From: Planktophila sp965267775
GTDB lineage: Bacteria; Actinomycetota; Actinomycetes; Nanopelagicales; Nanopelagicaceae
Direction of reading: 5' to 3'
Assembly (NCBI GenBank): GCA_965267775.1
Contig: OZ254140.1
Location: 682,001 to 746,000 of the forward strand
DNA: 64,000 nucleotides
The notes under the pieces are model-generated. The model saw only the letters and a list, made by a program, of their open reading frames with translations. It ran no database searches and was not told the origin of the DNA. Positions 41,284 to 51,187 of the stretch are shown here, in pieces. Each line of letters starts with the position of its first letter. The first letter of the stretch is position 1. Position numbers and translations under genes: made by a program.

Positions 41284-42195
41284 TTATGGTGCGTAGAGCG
41301 AGAGAATATTTTCTAGCTCCGCAAGGACTTCCTTACGAAGCTCGGAGGGCTTATTGACTCTTAAATCTGGACTATGGGCAATTACCGCCTTTTTCGCCCA
41401 TTCAGCCGAATAAACCGAAGTTTCTAACTCGCCGCCCTGAGGGATGGATCCGGTTCCAAAGAGTTCAGCAATCGCACGACGGGACCCTGTGACGGTGAGC
41501 GATAGCGAGATCTTCTCTTCATCGGGAGTTGAACTCAGAGGAACTTGTGAATATTGGCTGCCAGTAGATTCGACCCTTTGAATTCGATCGAGTCGAAAAT
41601 TACGAACAGCGCCTTGCTCGTGAGAATGGGCCACCAGATAAGTAAATCCGTTATCCCTCTGGAAATAGAGTGGGTCAATCTTTCGAACCGTTGCTTCATC
41701 GCGTACTGGAGATAAATACTCCATATCGAGAGTTTCTCTCGAGGCAATCGCTCTCTCGATAACAACTCGATATGCGCTCTGAGGATCCTCTTCAACTTCG
41801 ATAGATGCACCGACGAGCGCTCTCATCTCTGAAATGAGAAGATCGATCTTTGAGACCAGCGTTGCATCAGAGGCGGTAGCGCTCTCGCGCAGAATTTCAA
41901 GACCGATGAGAAGTGATGCAACTTCAAGAGCTGTGAGAGCCCGTGGAATATCGAGAGCATCGTGATTATTAATTGTGACGAACCCTGAATCGAAGAATAT
42001 TTCTATAAGTTCATATGGAGTGTATCCAGGGAGACCGCACATCGAAAGCGCCGTCAATTCATTGGCCATCGCCTTCTCATCAATCCCAAACTCTTGAGCT
42101 AGCTCTTTGAGGGAGATGTGCGAATGCGTTGATAGGAAAGGGACAAGATCAAGTAGTCGTGATACCTCTTGTATAGGAGCGCTCTGCTTAGCCAT
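41284..42195 (-). CDS. pafC: WYL-domain transcriptional regulator PafC
   Basis: 303 residues. Winged-helix N-terminus (ISLKELAQEFGIDEKAMANEL) followed by a WYL-type domain (YLSPVRDEATVRKIDPLYFQ; FRLDRIQRVE). PafB and PafC form the regulator of the LexA/RecA-independent DNA-damage response in mycobacteria. It overlaps pafB by 8 bases and is followed by tatA, as in Mycobacterium. Confidence 0.9.
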   Translation of the reverse strand: MAKQSAPIQEVSRLLDLVPFLSTHSHISLKELAQEFGIDEKAMANELTALSMCGLPGYTPYELIEIFFDSGFVTINNHDALDIPRALTALEVASLLIGLEILRESATASDATLVSKIDLLISEMRALVGASIEVEEDPQSAYRVVIERAIASRETLDMEYLSPVRDEATVRKIDPLYFQRDNGFTYLVAHSHEQGAVRNFRLDRIQRVESTGSQYSQVPLSSTPDEEKISLSLTVTGSRRAIAELFGTGSIPQGGELETSVYSAEWAKKAVIAHSPDLRVNKPSELRKEVLAELENILSLYAP

Positions 42196-43129
42196 GATGT
42201 GAGACCGCCAATTTCAGTATCGAAACTATTTTCTCTTTGAGTTCGGCAGGTTCAAGAATGTACGCATTCTCCCCCGCCCAGAGAACTTCCCGAATCAACT
42301 GCTTCTCATTGCGATAAGGGATGTCAAGACAGTCCCATTCGATATCTAATTCACTTGTTGCGCCTTCGGTGCGGAGTGATGGCGCTTTTCCTTTTCGAAC
42401 CGCAATTTTTGCCACGAGCAAATCATCTTCATCTAACAAATCAATATTATCCAGAGCGGCTAGATCAACATCAAAGGAATTAGCGCTGCCCCTCATTGAA
42501 ACTGTCGAATCGAAACGATCTAATCTAAAGGTGCGTAGCGCCCCTTTATCTGTATCGAGTCCTATCAGGTACCAATAGCCTCGTGAATTCGATAAACGGT
42601 ACGGTTCTACATTACGTAATTTGCTTGTGAGCTCTTCATCGAGATATTCAAATGAGATACGACGTCGATCTGAGATTGCTTCAATCAACTCTGGAAGTTG
42701 TTCAGGTGCATCGTGTGAACCTGAGGTCAGTTCAACGAGAGAATCAATATCTGAATCAATTCCTAGCGATTTCAATTTACGTAGACCTGATTGCGCAGAA
42801 TCTCCGAGCGCTGCCTCTCGCCACATTTTTCCAGCTTGAGAGAGAAGTGCGATTGAAAGCGGATCTACACTCTTAAGTTGAAGTGCGTAACTCTCTGGCT
42901 TAATTCGGTAGCCAGCTTCATCTTCAAAGAGAGGGTCGAATGTACCAAGTTCGATAGTGATTCCAAGAGATCGAAGATCATCTTTATCTCTCTCGAACAT
43001 TCGATCTTTCGCCTCAGCATCGCCTGAGTAACCGGCAACACTCTTGAATATCTCAGCTTTTGTGAGGTAACGCTTTGTAGCAAGGAGAGCGATTGTTAAA
43101 TTAACAAGTCGCTCACTCTTCCGAGACAC
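42188..43129 (-). CDS. pafB: WYL-domain transcriptional regulator PafB
   Basis: 313 residues from a GTG at 43129, preferred because SRKSERLVNLTIALLATKRYLT is the usual N-terminus and AAGGG lies upstream; the frame opens at 43171. Domains are an N-terminal winged helix, a WYL domain near 145-235 (RRISFEYLDEE; YLIGLDTDKGALRTFRLDR) and a C-terminal WCX part. It overlaps the trmI end by 17 bases. pafA and the proteasome genes are absent beside it. Confidence 0.9.
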   Translation of the reverse strand: MSRKSERLVNLTIALLATKRYLTKAEIFKSVAGYSGDAEAKDRMFERDKDDLRSLGITIELGTFDPLFEDEAGYRIKPESYALQLKSVDPLSIALLSQAGKMWREAALGDSAQSGLRKLKSLGIDSDIDSLVELTSGSHDAPEQLPELIEAISDRRRISFEYLDEELTSKLRNVEPYRLSNSRGYWYLIGLDTDKGALRTFRLDRFDSTVSMRGSANSFDVDLAALDNIDLLDEDDLLVAKIAVRKGKAPSLRTEGATSELDIEWDCLDIPYRNEKQLIREVLWAGENAYILEPAELKEKIVSILKLAVSHHG

Positions 43130-43988
43130 CGTATGCACCCTTAGCTGGTCGACGTCGACGTGGAAGTACATCTACACCAGGAGCCATTCTGCGACTCTGG
43201 ATAAGGAAACCTGTATGTCCGATCATTCTCTGTTGTGGTCTAACTGCAAGGCCTTCATGGTGCCAGCCTCGAACCATTGTCTCTGAACTCTCTGGTTCGG
43301 TAAATCGCCCATCTTCCTTTAACGCCTCTGCTGTTGCAGATAACTGCGTTGTGGTTGCAACGTAGGCGAGGAATACTCCACCAGGTCGCAGAACCTCCGC
43401 AGCCATAGCAACACACTCCCACGGAGCCAGCATGTCGAGTACAACACGATCAAATCCACCTTCAAAGTTTTGTTCCTGTACTGAGCCGACATCGAGGCGC
43501 CAGTTAGCCGGGGTCTCTCCGAAATAGTCGAGAACATTTGCTGAGGCAATCTTTGCAAAGTCATCACGTCGTTCAACGCTATGGACGAAGCCTTCTTTCC
43601 CGACTGCTCTTAAGAGTGAGAGCGTGAGAGCGCCGCTACCAACACCTGCCTCAAGTACTCGTGCGCCTGGATATATATCGGCAACGCCAACAATCATCGC
43701 TGCATCTTTTGGATAGACAATCGTTGCGCCACGTGGCATTGAGAGGACGTAATCTGCAAGGAGAGGAATAAAGGCAGTGAACTTCAATCCCGCTGTGGTG
43801 CTTACGACAGAGCCCTCTGGCAATCCAATGAGATCCTCGTGAGTAATCCAACCCTTATGGGTGTGCCACTCCTTGCCTGGTGTGATCGTGAAGCTATATA
43901 GCTTTCCCTTGGGATCGGTCAGTTGAACGCGATCGCCGGCCTTGAAATAGCCGCTACCTGATTGAGAAGTCTGAGACACGTGGAGCAT
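43113..43988 (-). CDS. trmI: tRNA (adenine-58-N1)-methyltransferase (TrmI)
   Basis: 291 residues from the ATG at 43988; the open frame runs to 44096, but that would overlap the divergent nuclease gene. The N-terminal beta domain holds AGDRVQLTDPKGK. The Rossmann methyltransferase has VLEAGVGSGALTLSLLRAVG and FDRVVLDMLAPWE. It methylates A58 of tRNA in the T-loop. In Mycobacterium it sits beside the proteasome ATPase gene and the RecB-like gene. Confidence 0.9.
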   Translation of the reverse strand: MLHVSQTSQSGSGYFKAGDRVQLTDPKGKLYSFTITPGKEWHTHKGWITHEDLIGLPEGSVVSTTAGLKFTAFIPLLADYVLSMPRGATIVYPKDAAMIVGVADIYPGARVLEAGVGSGALTLSLLRAVGKEGFVHSVERRDDFAKIASANVLDYFGETPANWRLDVGSVQEQNFEGGFDRVVLDMLAPWECVAMAAEVLRPGGVFLAYVATTTQLSATAEALKEDGRFTEPESSETMVRGWHHEGLAVRPQQRMIGHTGFLIQSRRMAPGVDVLPRRRRPAKGAYGVSEE

Positions 43989-44039
43989 CTTAGGCGAGAT
44001 ATCGCTCGATGCGCTGACATTGAGAGCTAAGGTCGCGAT

Positions 44040-44792
44040 ATGGATGCACTTCGTCTCTCCCCCAGCAGAGTCAATGACTTTACAAATTGTCCGCAACTCT
44101 ACAAATATCGTGCCATTCTCAACCTTCCCGAAAAAATTAGTCTCGATGCCGAGCGAGGGAAACTAGTTCATGCCGTCCTCGAGGATCTCTTCGAACTTCC
44201 TCGTAATGATCGCGACCATCAGCACGCAATTTCAATTCTCCCGGAGGCCTGGCAGAAACAACTCAAAGAGAAACCCGAACTCGCAGAGTTGGTCACCAGT
44301 AATCAGGAGTGGATGGATCGAGCGACGGCTCTCTTGCAGACATATTTCACCTTGGAGGATCCAACATCATTTGACTCGACCTATCGTGAGTTGCATCTCG
44401 AAAAGAATTTCACGGAAGAGATCTACCTTCATGGATATGTCGATCGTCTAGATGTAGCGCCTACAGGTGAAGTCAGGATCGTTGACTATAAGACCGGTAA
44501 AGCACCAAAACCTGGATGGGAGGAGAAGGCGCTCTTCCAGCTTCGTGTCTATGCACTTCTCTATTGGCGCAACGAAGGTGTACTCCCGCGACTCTTGCAG
44601 TTGCTCTATCTTGGAGATGGAAAAACAGTGAAGAGTTCGCCAACCGAGAAAGAGCTCGAAGCGACCGAGAGAATTTTAAAAAATATTGGTAACGAAATTC
44701 TTACCGCTATCGATACCGATTTCTTTCCAACGAAGAAGAGCAGGCTATGTGATTGGTGTTCCTTTAAAGAAATCTGTCCGGCACACAATTAA
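44040..44792 (+). CDS. RecB/Cas4-like PD-(D/E)XK nuclease with probable Fe-S cluster
   Basis: 250 residues. LSPSRVNDFTNCPQLYKYR at the N-terminus, GKLVHAVLEDLF, GYVDRLD and IVDYKTGKA are the RecB-family nuclease motifs (catalytic Asp, Asp and Lys), with QLRVYALLYW as motif QxxxY. One N-terminal Cys (C18) and three near the end (CDWCSFKEICP) could bind a 4Fe-4S cluster as in AddB and Cas4. No cas genes are nearby. Conserved partner of trmI in actinobacteria. Confidence 0.87.
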   Translation: MDALRLSPSRVNDFTNCPQLYKYRAILNLPEKISLDAERGKLVHAVLEDLFELPRNDRDHQHAISILPEAWQKQLKEKPELAELVTSNQEWMDRATALLQTYFTLEDPTSFDSTYRELHLEKNFTEEIYLHGYVDRLDVAPTGEVRIVDYKTGKAPKPGWEEKALFQLRVYALLYWRNEGVLPRLLQLLYLGDGKTVKSSPTEKELEATERILKNIGNEILTAIDTDFFPTKKSRLCDWCSFKEICPAHN

Positions 44793-44819
44793 TCCTCTGG
44801 ATACAAAGTTCACTTTGGG

Positions 44820-47800
44820 TTAATTAGCGTTGAAGTACTTCGCCTCAGGATGATGAACGATAATTGCAGAGGTTGATTGCTCTGGATGAAGTTGGAACTC
44901 TTCCGAGAGATTGACGCCAATACGCTCTGGCTCAAGGAGTTCACAGAGCTGTACTTGCTGTTCGATATCTGGGCATGCTGGATATCCAAATGAGTAACGT
45001 GATCCGCGATATCCCTGATCAAGAATTCCCTGTAGATCTGCAGCATCCTTATCGCGAACCGAGAACTCTTCACGCACTCGAGCATGCCAATGTTCGGCAA
45101 GGGCTTCTGTTAATTGAACTGAGAGGCCGTGGAGTTCAAGATATTCACGGTAGTTATTAGCTTCGAATAACTTATTGGCCGCCTGGCTGACGGTATTTCC
45201 CATCGTCACAACATGGAATGCGACTACATCCGTCTTGCCGGAATCCTTTCCGGCGAAGAAATCTGCGATACAGAGCCTACGATCACGCCTTTGACGTGGG
45301 AATGAGAATCGTGTCCGTTCTTGACCTTTGAGCGGTCCTTCATGATGCAAAATTACGAGGTCATTGCCATCACTGACGCATGGGAAGTATCCGTAGACAA
45401 CGGCAGCTTCGAGCCAGCCATTTGCTTGTACTTCGTTGAGAAGAGCGCGAAGTCGTGGGCGACCTTCCTCTTCCACCATCTTCTCGTACTCACCGCGTGC
45501 GCCCTTGAGTCCCCATTGGCCCACAAAGAGAGCTCGCTCATCGAGCATTCCTACGTAATCAGCTAAAGCAATTCCTTTAACAATACGAGATCCAAAGAAT
45601 GGTGCCTTCGGAATATCTATATCTATTGCCACATCGCTACGAGTTGTGTCATCGAGTGGGATATCTGCATTGCGTGAAACTGTCTTTACGCGACGCTGAC
45701 GAAGCTCTGGAAGAGCTGCGCCCGGTTCACCGCGCTTAACAGCCATGATGGCATCCATTAATCGCAATCCTTCAAAGGCATCACGTGCATAACGAACTTC
45801 ACCAGGAAATACCGAAGAGAGATCTTCCTCTACAAAGGCTCGGGTAAGTGCAGCGCCGCCAAGGACGATAGGCCACTTCTGGTCGAGGCCACGAGATGTA
45901 AGCTCTTCGAGATTCTCTTTCATCACAACGGTGGATTTCACGAGCAAACCACTCATGCCAATCGCATCTACATTGTTCTCTAGAGCTGCATCAATAATCT
46001 GATTGACGGTTTGCTTAATTCCAATATTTACCACGCGATAGCCATTGTTGGAGAGGATGATGTCTACAAGGTTCTTGCCGATGTCATGGACATCGCCCTT
46101 TACCGTTGCGAGCAACATTGTGCCGCGACCACCTTCGTCAGCCTTCTCCATATATTGCTCGAGGTAGGCGACCGCTGTCTTCATTACTTCAGCGCTCTGA
46201 AGAACGAAGGGAAGTTGCATCTCACCTTTTCCAAAGAGTTCGCCCACTACCTTCATGCCCTCAAGTAGGTGGTCATTGATGATTGAAAGCGGCGCAATAC
46301 CCGTTTTCATCGCTTCATCGAGATCTTCGTTAAGACCTACCTTTTCGCCATCGATAATTCGACGTTGAAGGCGTTCCTCTAAGGGAAGAGCTGCAAGTTC
46401 TGCGGCGCGCGTTAGGCGTGATGTGGCTAGCTCAACACCTTCAAAGAGTTGCAGGAACTCTGAAAGTGGATCGTAGGTGCATTGATCTCCATCAAAGGTG
46501 CGACGGTCATAGATAAGGTCGAGTGCAACCTCAAGCTGACGTGGCTCAATGCGTGCAATTGGCATGATCTTTGAGGGATGAACAATCGCTGATGTCAGGC
46601 CAACCTGTGCGCATTCGTGGAGGAAGACGGAATTGAGTACGACGCGAGCAGCAGGATTGAGACCAAAGGAGACATTACTTACGCCAAGAGTTGTCTGAAC
46701 ATCTGGATAAAGCTCTTTCAGCGTCTTAATCGCGCTGATTGTCTCAAGCCCATCTCGACGAGTCTCTTCCTGACCAGTTGCAATTGGAAAGGTGAGAGTG
46801 TCAATCATGATGTCACCGACGGCTATCCCCCAATTACCGGTGAGATCTTCGATCAGACGCTTTGCAACTCGAACTTTCCACTCTGCGGTTCGAGCTTGAC
46901 CTTCTTCATCGATGGTAAGCGCAACAACGGCTGAACCATGTTCCTTGATAAGGGGCATGATGCGAGCAAAACGTGAATTAGCTCCATCGCCATCTTCATA
47001 GTTCACCGAATTGATGACACATCGACCTCCGAGAGTTTCAAGGCCTGCCTGAATTACTTGTGGTTCGGTCGAATCAAGCATGATGGGAAGAGTTGAGGCA
47101 GTTGCAAAGCGTGAAGCAATCTCTCGCATATCGCGAGCACCATCGCGACCAACATAATCAACGCTGAGATCAAGTATGTGGGCGCCGTCGCGAATTTGAT
47201 CGCGCGCAATTTCCACACAGCTCTGCCAATCCTCGGCAACGAGCGCTTCACGGAAAGCCTTAGAACCATTTGCATTAGTACGTTCACCAATCGCAAGATA
47301 TGTAAGATCTTGTTTCAGTGGAACGTATTGGTAGAGAGACGAGACGCCTGGTTCACTGTTAATTGAACGAACCTTTGGAGCGCGATGTGAAACGCGTTCA
47401 ACAACGGCTGCCAGATGTTCAGGTGTCGTTCCACAGCAACCACCGATAAGCGAGAGGCCATAGTCATCTACAAATGCATTGAGCGCATCCGCTAACTCGT
47501 TCGGTGAGAGTGGGTAGCTCGCTCCATCTGGTCCAAGGATTGGAAGACCCGCATTTGGCATTACTGAAATAGCGACCTTTGCATTCTTAGCGAGATAGCG
47601 AAGATGTTCAGACATTTCAGCGGGACCAGTTGCGCAGTTGAGGCCAATCAGATCGATATCTAGTGGCTCAAGTGCATTAAGTGCAGCTCCAATTTCGGAA
47701 CCGAGAAGCATCGTTCCTGTTGTCTCTACCGTCACCTGTGCAATGAGAATGACATCACGATCAAGTGAATCCAATACTTCACGCGCGCCGTTGACTGCCG

Positions 47801-48332
47801 CCTTCGCCTGGAGTAAATCTTGAGTTGTCTCGATCAGCAGAGCATCGGCTCCTGCATCTACCAATCCTTGCGATGCGATGCGGTATGCATCTTTAAGATG
47901 GGCGTAGGTCGTGTGGCCAAGAGTGGGCAACTTCGTACCTGGTCCAAGTGAACCAAGAACGAAGCGTGGCTTATCTGGTGTGGAATAGGCATCAGCTGCC
48001 TGGCGCGCAATCTCCGCTCCGGCAAATGCCAACTCGTAGATTCGATCTTCAATTCCATATTCAGCGAGGTTCGCCCAGTTGGCACCGAAAGTATTTGTCT
48101 CGATCGCATCAACTCCGACCGAGAGATAGGCATCGTGAACAGAGCGGACGACATCAGGACGGGTAACGTTGAGAATCTCGTTACAACCTTCATGGTTCTG
48201 GAAATCCTCAAGGGATGGATTAGCCGCTTGGAGCATTGTTCCCATGGCGCCATCGGCGATGATGACGCGAGAGCGCAGCGTTGCGCGAAGGAGACCATCG
48301 CGTTTACGTTGGTGTTGCTGCGGACTCGTCAC
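44820..48332 (-). CDS. metH: Cobalamin-dependent methionine synthase (MetH)
   Basis: 1170 residues from the GTG at 48332; the frame extends to 48398 but that overlaps the divergent PAC2 gene. Modules in order: homocysteine/Zn domain (DGAMGTML; GLNCATGP; GGCCGTTPEHL), methyltetrahydrofolate domain (VEIARDQIRDGAHILDLSVD), cobalamin cap and binding domain with H749 in GDVHDIGKN, and reactivation domain (RYSFGYPACPDIE). It transfers methyl from methyl-tetrahydrofolate to homocysteine. No cobalamin riboswitch is visible upstream, where there is almost no space. Confidence 0.95.
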   Translation of the reverse strand: MTSPQQHQRKRDGLLRATLRSRVIIADGAMGTMLQAANPSLEDFQNHEGCNEILNVTRPDVVRSVHDAYLSVGVDAIETNTFGANWANLAEYGIEDRIYELAFAGAEIARQAADAYSTPDKPRFVLGSLGPGTKLPTLGHTTYAHLKDAYRIASQGLVDAGADALLIETTQDLLQAKAAVNGAREVLDSLDRDVILIAQVTVETTGTMLLGSEIGAALNALEPLDIDLIGLNCATGPAEMSEHLRYLAKNAKVAISVMPNAGLPILGPDGASYPLSPNELADALNAFVDDYGLSLIGGCCGTTPEHLAAVVERVSHRAPKVRSINSEPGVSSLYQYVPLKQDLTYLAIGERTNANGSKAFREALVAEDWQSCVEIARDQIRDGAHILDLSVDYVGRDGARDMREIASRFATASTLPIMLDSTEPQVIQAGLETLGGRCVINSVNYEDGDGANSRFARIMPLIKEHGSAVVALTIDEEGQARTAEWKVRVAKRLIEDLTGNWGIAVGDIMIDTLTFPIATGQEETRRDGLETISAIKTLKELYPDVQTTLGVSNVSFGLNPAARVVLNSVFLHECAQVGLTSAIVHPSKIMPIARIEPRQLEVALDLIYDRRTFDGDQCTYDPLSEFLQLFEGVELATSRLTRAAELAALPLEERLQRRIIDGEKVGLNEDLDEAMKTGIAPLSIINDHLLEGMKVVGELFGKGEMQLPFVLQSAEVMKTAVAYLEQYMEKADEGGRGTMLLATVKGDVHDIGKNLVDIILSNNGYRVVNIGIKQTVNQIIDAALENNVDAIGMSGLLVKSTVVMKENLEELTSRGLDQKWPIVLGGAALTRAFVEEDLSSVFPGEVRYARDAFEGLRLMDAIMAVKRGEPGAALPELRQRRVKTVSRNADIPLDDTTRSDVAIDIDIPKAPFFGSRIVKGIALADYVGMLDERALFVGQWGLKGARGEYEKMVEEEGRPRLRALLNEVQANGWLEAAVVYGYFPCVSDGNDLVILHHEGPLKGQERTRFSFPRQRRDRRLCIADFFAGKDSGKTDVVAFHVVTMGNTVSQAANKLFEANNYREYLELHGLSVQLTEALAEHWHARVREEFSVRDKDAADLQGILDQGYRGSRYSFGYPACPDIEQQVQLCELLEPERIGVNLSEEFQLHPEQSTSAIIVHHPEAKYFNAN

Positions 48333-48352
48333 GGAGAGGAGGTTACCGTAAG

Positions 48353-49240
48353 GTGTCGCTCGTGGAGATTCATGAGATTCCAAGCCTTCGCTCACCAATC
48401 ATGGTTCTCGCCTTTGGTGGCTGGAGCGATGCTGGAGAGGCAGCGACCGGCGTCATTACCCATCTCCTCTCTACTGTAAGCGGAGATATGTCTCTAGAAG
48501 AATTCCAACCTACACTCATCGCAGAGGTTGATTCTGAGGATTATTACGATTTCCAGGTCAATCGGCCGCTGATATTTGTCGATGGTTCAATGATTCGTAG
48601 CTTGACCTGGCCGGGAGTGCAGATATTTGGAGTGAAGAATCCTGATGGCGAGAGAGATTTCGTTCTCGTACGTGGAGTAGAACCATCAATGCGCTGGCGT
48701 ACCTTCGCCTCTGAACTGCTCGATCTCGCTGATGATTTGGAAGTTGAACTAGTTATCACTCTTGGATCGATGTTGGCCGATACGCCACATACTCGTGCTA
48801 TTCCGGTATCTGGGACCGGTGCACATCCAGATATTGCACAACGCCTTGGAGTTGAAGTCAGCCGCTATGAAGGACCGACAGGAATTCTCGCAGTGATCCA
48901 GGATGGTTGCGTTCGTCGCGGAGTTGATGCAGTAGCTCTCTGGGCAGCAGTCCCTCATTATGCAAATGCAAACCCTTCACCGAAAGCAACGTTGGCGCTC
49001 ATCAACGGACTAGAAGATTTTCTTGAGATTAGCCTCCCTCAAGGCGATCTCCCAGAACTTGCGCGCCAATGGGAAGAATCTGTTACCGAGATAGTCAAAG
49101 AAGATTCCGATATCGAGGAGTACATCAAGACTCTTGAAGAGTCGAAGGATGCTAGTGAAATCTCTGAAGATAGCGGCGAAGAGTTAGCGCGAGAAGTTGA
49201 ACGTTTCTTACGTCGTCAAAATAATAGTAATGAGAGTTAG
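48353..49240 (+). CDS. PAC2 (proteasome assembly chaperone) family protein
   Basis: 295 residues from the GTG at 48353, with AGGAGG at 48337-48342 upstream. Family features include IMVLAFGGWSDAGEAATGVI near the N-terminus, LVITLGSMLADTPHTR and the acidic helical C-terminus. Actinobacterial PAC2 proteins (Rv2125 type) lie near metH and mshC; their function is not settled. Start is only 20 bases from the divergent metH start. The 3' end overlaps mshC tail to tail. Confidence 0.85.
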   Translation: MSLVEIHEIPSLRSPIMVLAFGGWSDAGEAATGVITHLLSTVSGDMSLEEFQPTLIAEVDSEDYYDFQVNRPLIFVDGSMIRSLTWPGVQIFGVKNPDGERDFVLVRGVEPSMRWRTFASELLDLADDLEVELVITLGSMLADTPHTRAIPVSGTGAHPDIAQRLGVEVSRYEGPTGILAVIQDGCVRRGVDAVALWAAVPHYANANPSPKATLALINGLEDFLEISLPQGDLPELARQWEESVTEIVKEDSDIEEYIKTLEESKDASEISEDSGEELAREVERFLRRQNNSNES

Positions 49241-50478
49241 AGCGCTAAACCTAAAATCGCATCTAGCGCACGTGAGAGCTCACCTGGTGCGCCACCGTCA
49301 GAACCAGCTTCACTGAGAAGAACCCAATCCTTGATTAACTGAAGCGACTTAGGCGTATCGAGATTATCTGCCTGCGCCGCAATGATGGATGCAATCACGC
49401 CATCAGTTGGTGCAGTCTCCATCATGGAGAGCGCGCGACGAAGTCGAATTATCCATTGTGATGCATCCTCGAGGCCGCTATCACTCCACGAACGATCTGT
49501 TGAATAGTGGCTCTCCATGAGCGCCCAACGAATCGCCATTGGATCTACTCCGGTAGAAACCAACTTTGAAACAAAGACGAGATTTCCAAGAGATTTACTC
49601 ATCTTCACTCCGTCGAGACCAATCATCCCTGAGTGAACATAGTGAGATGCAAATTCACGACCCTGCAAGATCTTTCCTTGCGCAGCAGACATCTCATGAT
49701 GAGGGAAAATCAAATCACTTCCACCACCTTGGATATCGATAGATGTTTCACTCAATGCATCTGGTTCTAGATAGTGAAGAGCAATGGCACAGCACTCGAT
49801 ATGCCAGCCGGGACGACCTTCACCGAATGGGCTGGACCATGATGGTTCACCCTCACGGTGCGCCAGCCAGAGAAGTGCATCAAGTGGATCTCGCTTTCCG
49901 GCTCTCTTTGGATCTCCGCCACGTTCGGCAAAAATTTCAAGCATCTCCTCTTGAGTCAGGTGAGAGCGTTTTCCGAAATCAGAATCTGCGTGCACAGAGA
50001 AGTAGAGATCCTTATCGACCTCATAAGTGCTAGAACGTGCAGCTAAAGTTTCGATTGATTGAGTTACCAACTCCATCGCCTCGACAACACCGATGTAATG
50101 ATCCGGCGGAAGAATGTGGAGATTGACCATATCTCCCCTAAAGAGATCAATCTGAGACTGCGCTAATTCGCGCCAATCAAGGCCATCGCGTGTTGCTCGC
50201 TCTAAAAGGGGATCATCAATATCAGTGATGTTCTGAACAAAACGCACCTCTGCCCCACGTGCTCGGAGGTAGCGAGTGGCGAGATCAAAGGTGAGATAGG
50301 TAGCCGCGTGCCCTAAATGGGTTGCGTCATAGGGAGTAATTCCGCAGACATAGATTCTGTAAAGAGACTTCTCTGGAAGTGGATGCGATCTCCCACGTGC
50401 TGTATCCCAAAGTGAAAGCGGCGGGAGTGAGAAGCGCTTATCAAGCGGAGGTATTGCAACACTTGCCCAGGAGTTCAT
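49237..50478 (-). CDS. mshC: Mycothiol ligase MshC
   Basis: 413 residues from the ATG at 50478 (MNSWASVAIPPLDKRF), the usual MshC N-terminus; the open frame extends to 50592 over the next gene. It is a cysteinyl-tRNA synthetase paralogue that joins Cys to GlcN-inositol. MshC-specific features are YVCGITPYDATHLGHAATYLTFD instead of the CysRS pattern, WHIECCAIA with zinc ligands, and GLDGVKMSKSLGNLVFVS. It lacks the tRNA anticodon domain. This implies mycothiol as the main thiol. Confidence 0.92.
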   Translation of the reverse strand: MNSWASVAIPPLDKRFSLPPLSLWDTARGRSHPLPEKSLYRIYVCGITPYDATHLGHAATYLTFDLATRYLRARGAEVRFVQNITDIDDPLLERATRDGLDWRELAQSQIDLFRGDMVNLHILPPDHYIGVVEAMELVTQSIETLAARSSTYEVDKDLYFSVHADSDFGKRSHLTQEEMLEIFAERGGDPKRAGKRDPLDALLWLAHREGEPSWSSPFGEGRPGWHIECCAIALHYLEPDALSETSIDIQGGGSDLIFPHHEMSAAQGKILQGREFASHYVHSGMIGLDGVKMSKSLGNLVFVSKLVSTGVDPMAIRWALMESHYSTDRSWSDSGLEDASQWIIRLRRALSMMETAPTDGVIASIIAAQADNLDTPKSLQLIKDWVLLSEAGSDGGAPGELSRALDAILGLAL

Positions 50479-50494
50479 TGGAGAAGGGTAACCT

Positions 50495-51187
50495 CTAGAA
50501 CGGTGGCCATGGGATATGAGGCCACTCTGGATTTGGTTCGGGGAATCTCTTCGATGCGATGAGGCGGTTGATTCGAAGAGTAAGGGCATCAATCTCGTCC
50601 TCAGTCAATAACGAGTTGAGTTCATCGAGTGCGCCACTACTCAGTAGCTGTAAGAGGTTCTCCAGCGCCTCAATCTCTGCCTCATTGATTTGCTCTCCAG
50701 CCCACTGCCATAGAACAGTGCGCAACTTGTCATCAATGTGGAAGGTGACCCCGTGATCACACACGTAGAGATGTCCATTGCTATCGGGTAGGAGATGGCC
50801 AATCTTTCGATCGGTATTGTTGATGACGGCATCCATGAGTGCTACTTCACGTAACTGAGGATCATCTTGGCGAAAGTAAAGTTCGAGATCAATCTCTTCG
50901 TCAACATCAATCCAACGTTGAACCATCCCAAAGCCAAATGGGCCATCTCGAAGAATTGTGAGCGGGATGTGATTGAAGCCCAGCGCTTGATCGATTAAGT
51001 ATGCAGCGCGCTCTCGTGATGCAAGATTGCCATCTGGAAAATCCCAGAGTGGCCTCTCGCCAGCGACTGGTTTATATATCGCTTTTACTTGGGTCGTCCC
51101 ATCTGCAATTTCAACTAAGAGCGTCGCATTACTTGCATCTACCAAGCGACCTTCTACGGTGATCTCACCTAATTCGAGGATCTTCAT
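50495..51187 (-). CDS. SCO1664-family (PI3/4-kinase-like fold) protein
   Basis: 230 residues. AIYKPVAGERPLWDFPDGNLASRE, MDAVINNTDRKIGH and VCDHGVTFHID are signatures of this actinobacterial family, which has kinase-like catalytic residues (Lys near 39, Asn-Asn-x-Asp-Arg-Lys, Asp-His-Gly). Substrate is unknown. It forms a conserved group with mshC, DUF3090 and a histidine phosphatase, and overlaps DUF3090 by ATGA. Confidence 0.85.
   Translation of the reverse strand: MKILELGEITVEGRLVDASNATLLVEIADGTTQVKAIYKPVAGERPLWDFPDGNLASRERAAYLIDQALGFNHIPLTILRDGPFGFGMVQRWIDVDEEIDLELYFRQDDPQLREVALMDAVINNTDRKIGHLLPDSNGHLYVCDHGVTFHIDDKLRTVLWQWAGEQINEAEIEALENLLQLLSSGALDELNSLLTEDEIDALTLRINRLIASKRFPEPNPEWPHIPWPPF

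Noticed and set aside
44040..44792. Cas4 of a CRISPR system
   Set aside because: The nuclease has Cas4-like motifs but sits beside trmI as in Mycobacterium, with no array or other cas genes.
44803..44816. Hairpin CAAAG-TTCA-CTTTG between the nuclease and metH as a terminator
   Set aside because: The stem is only five base pairs and neither side has a T tract, so support is too weak to list.
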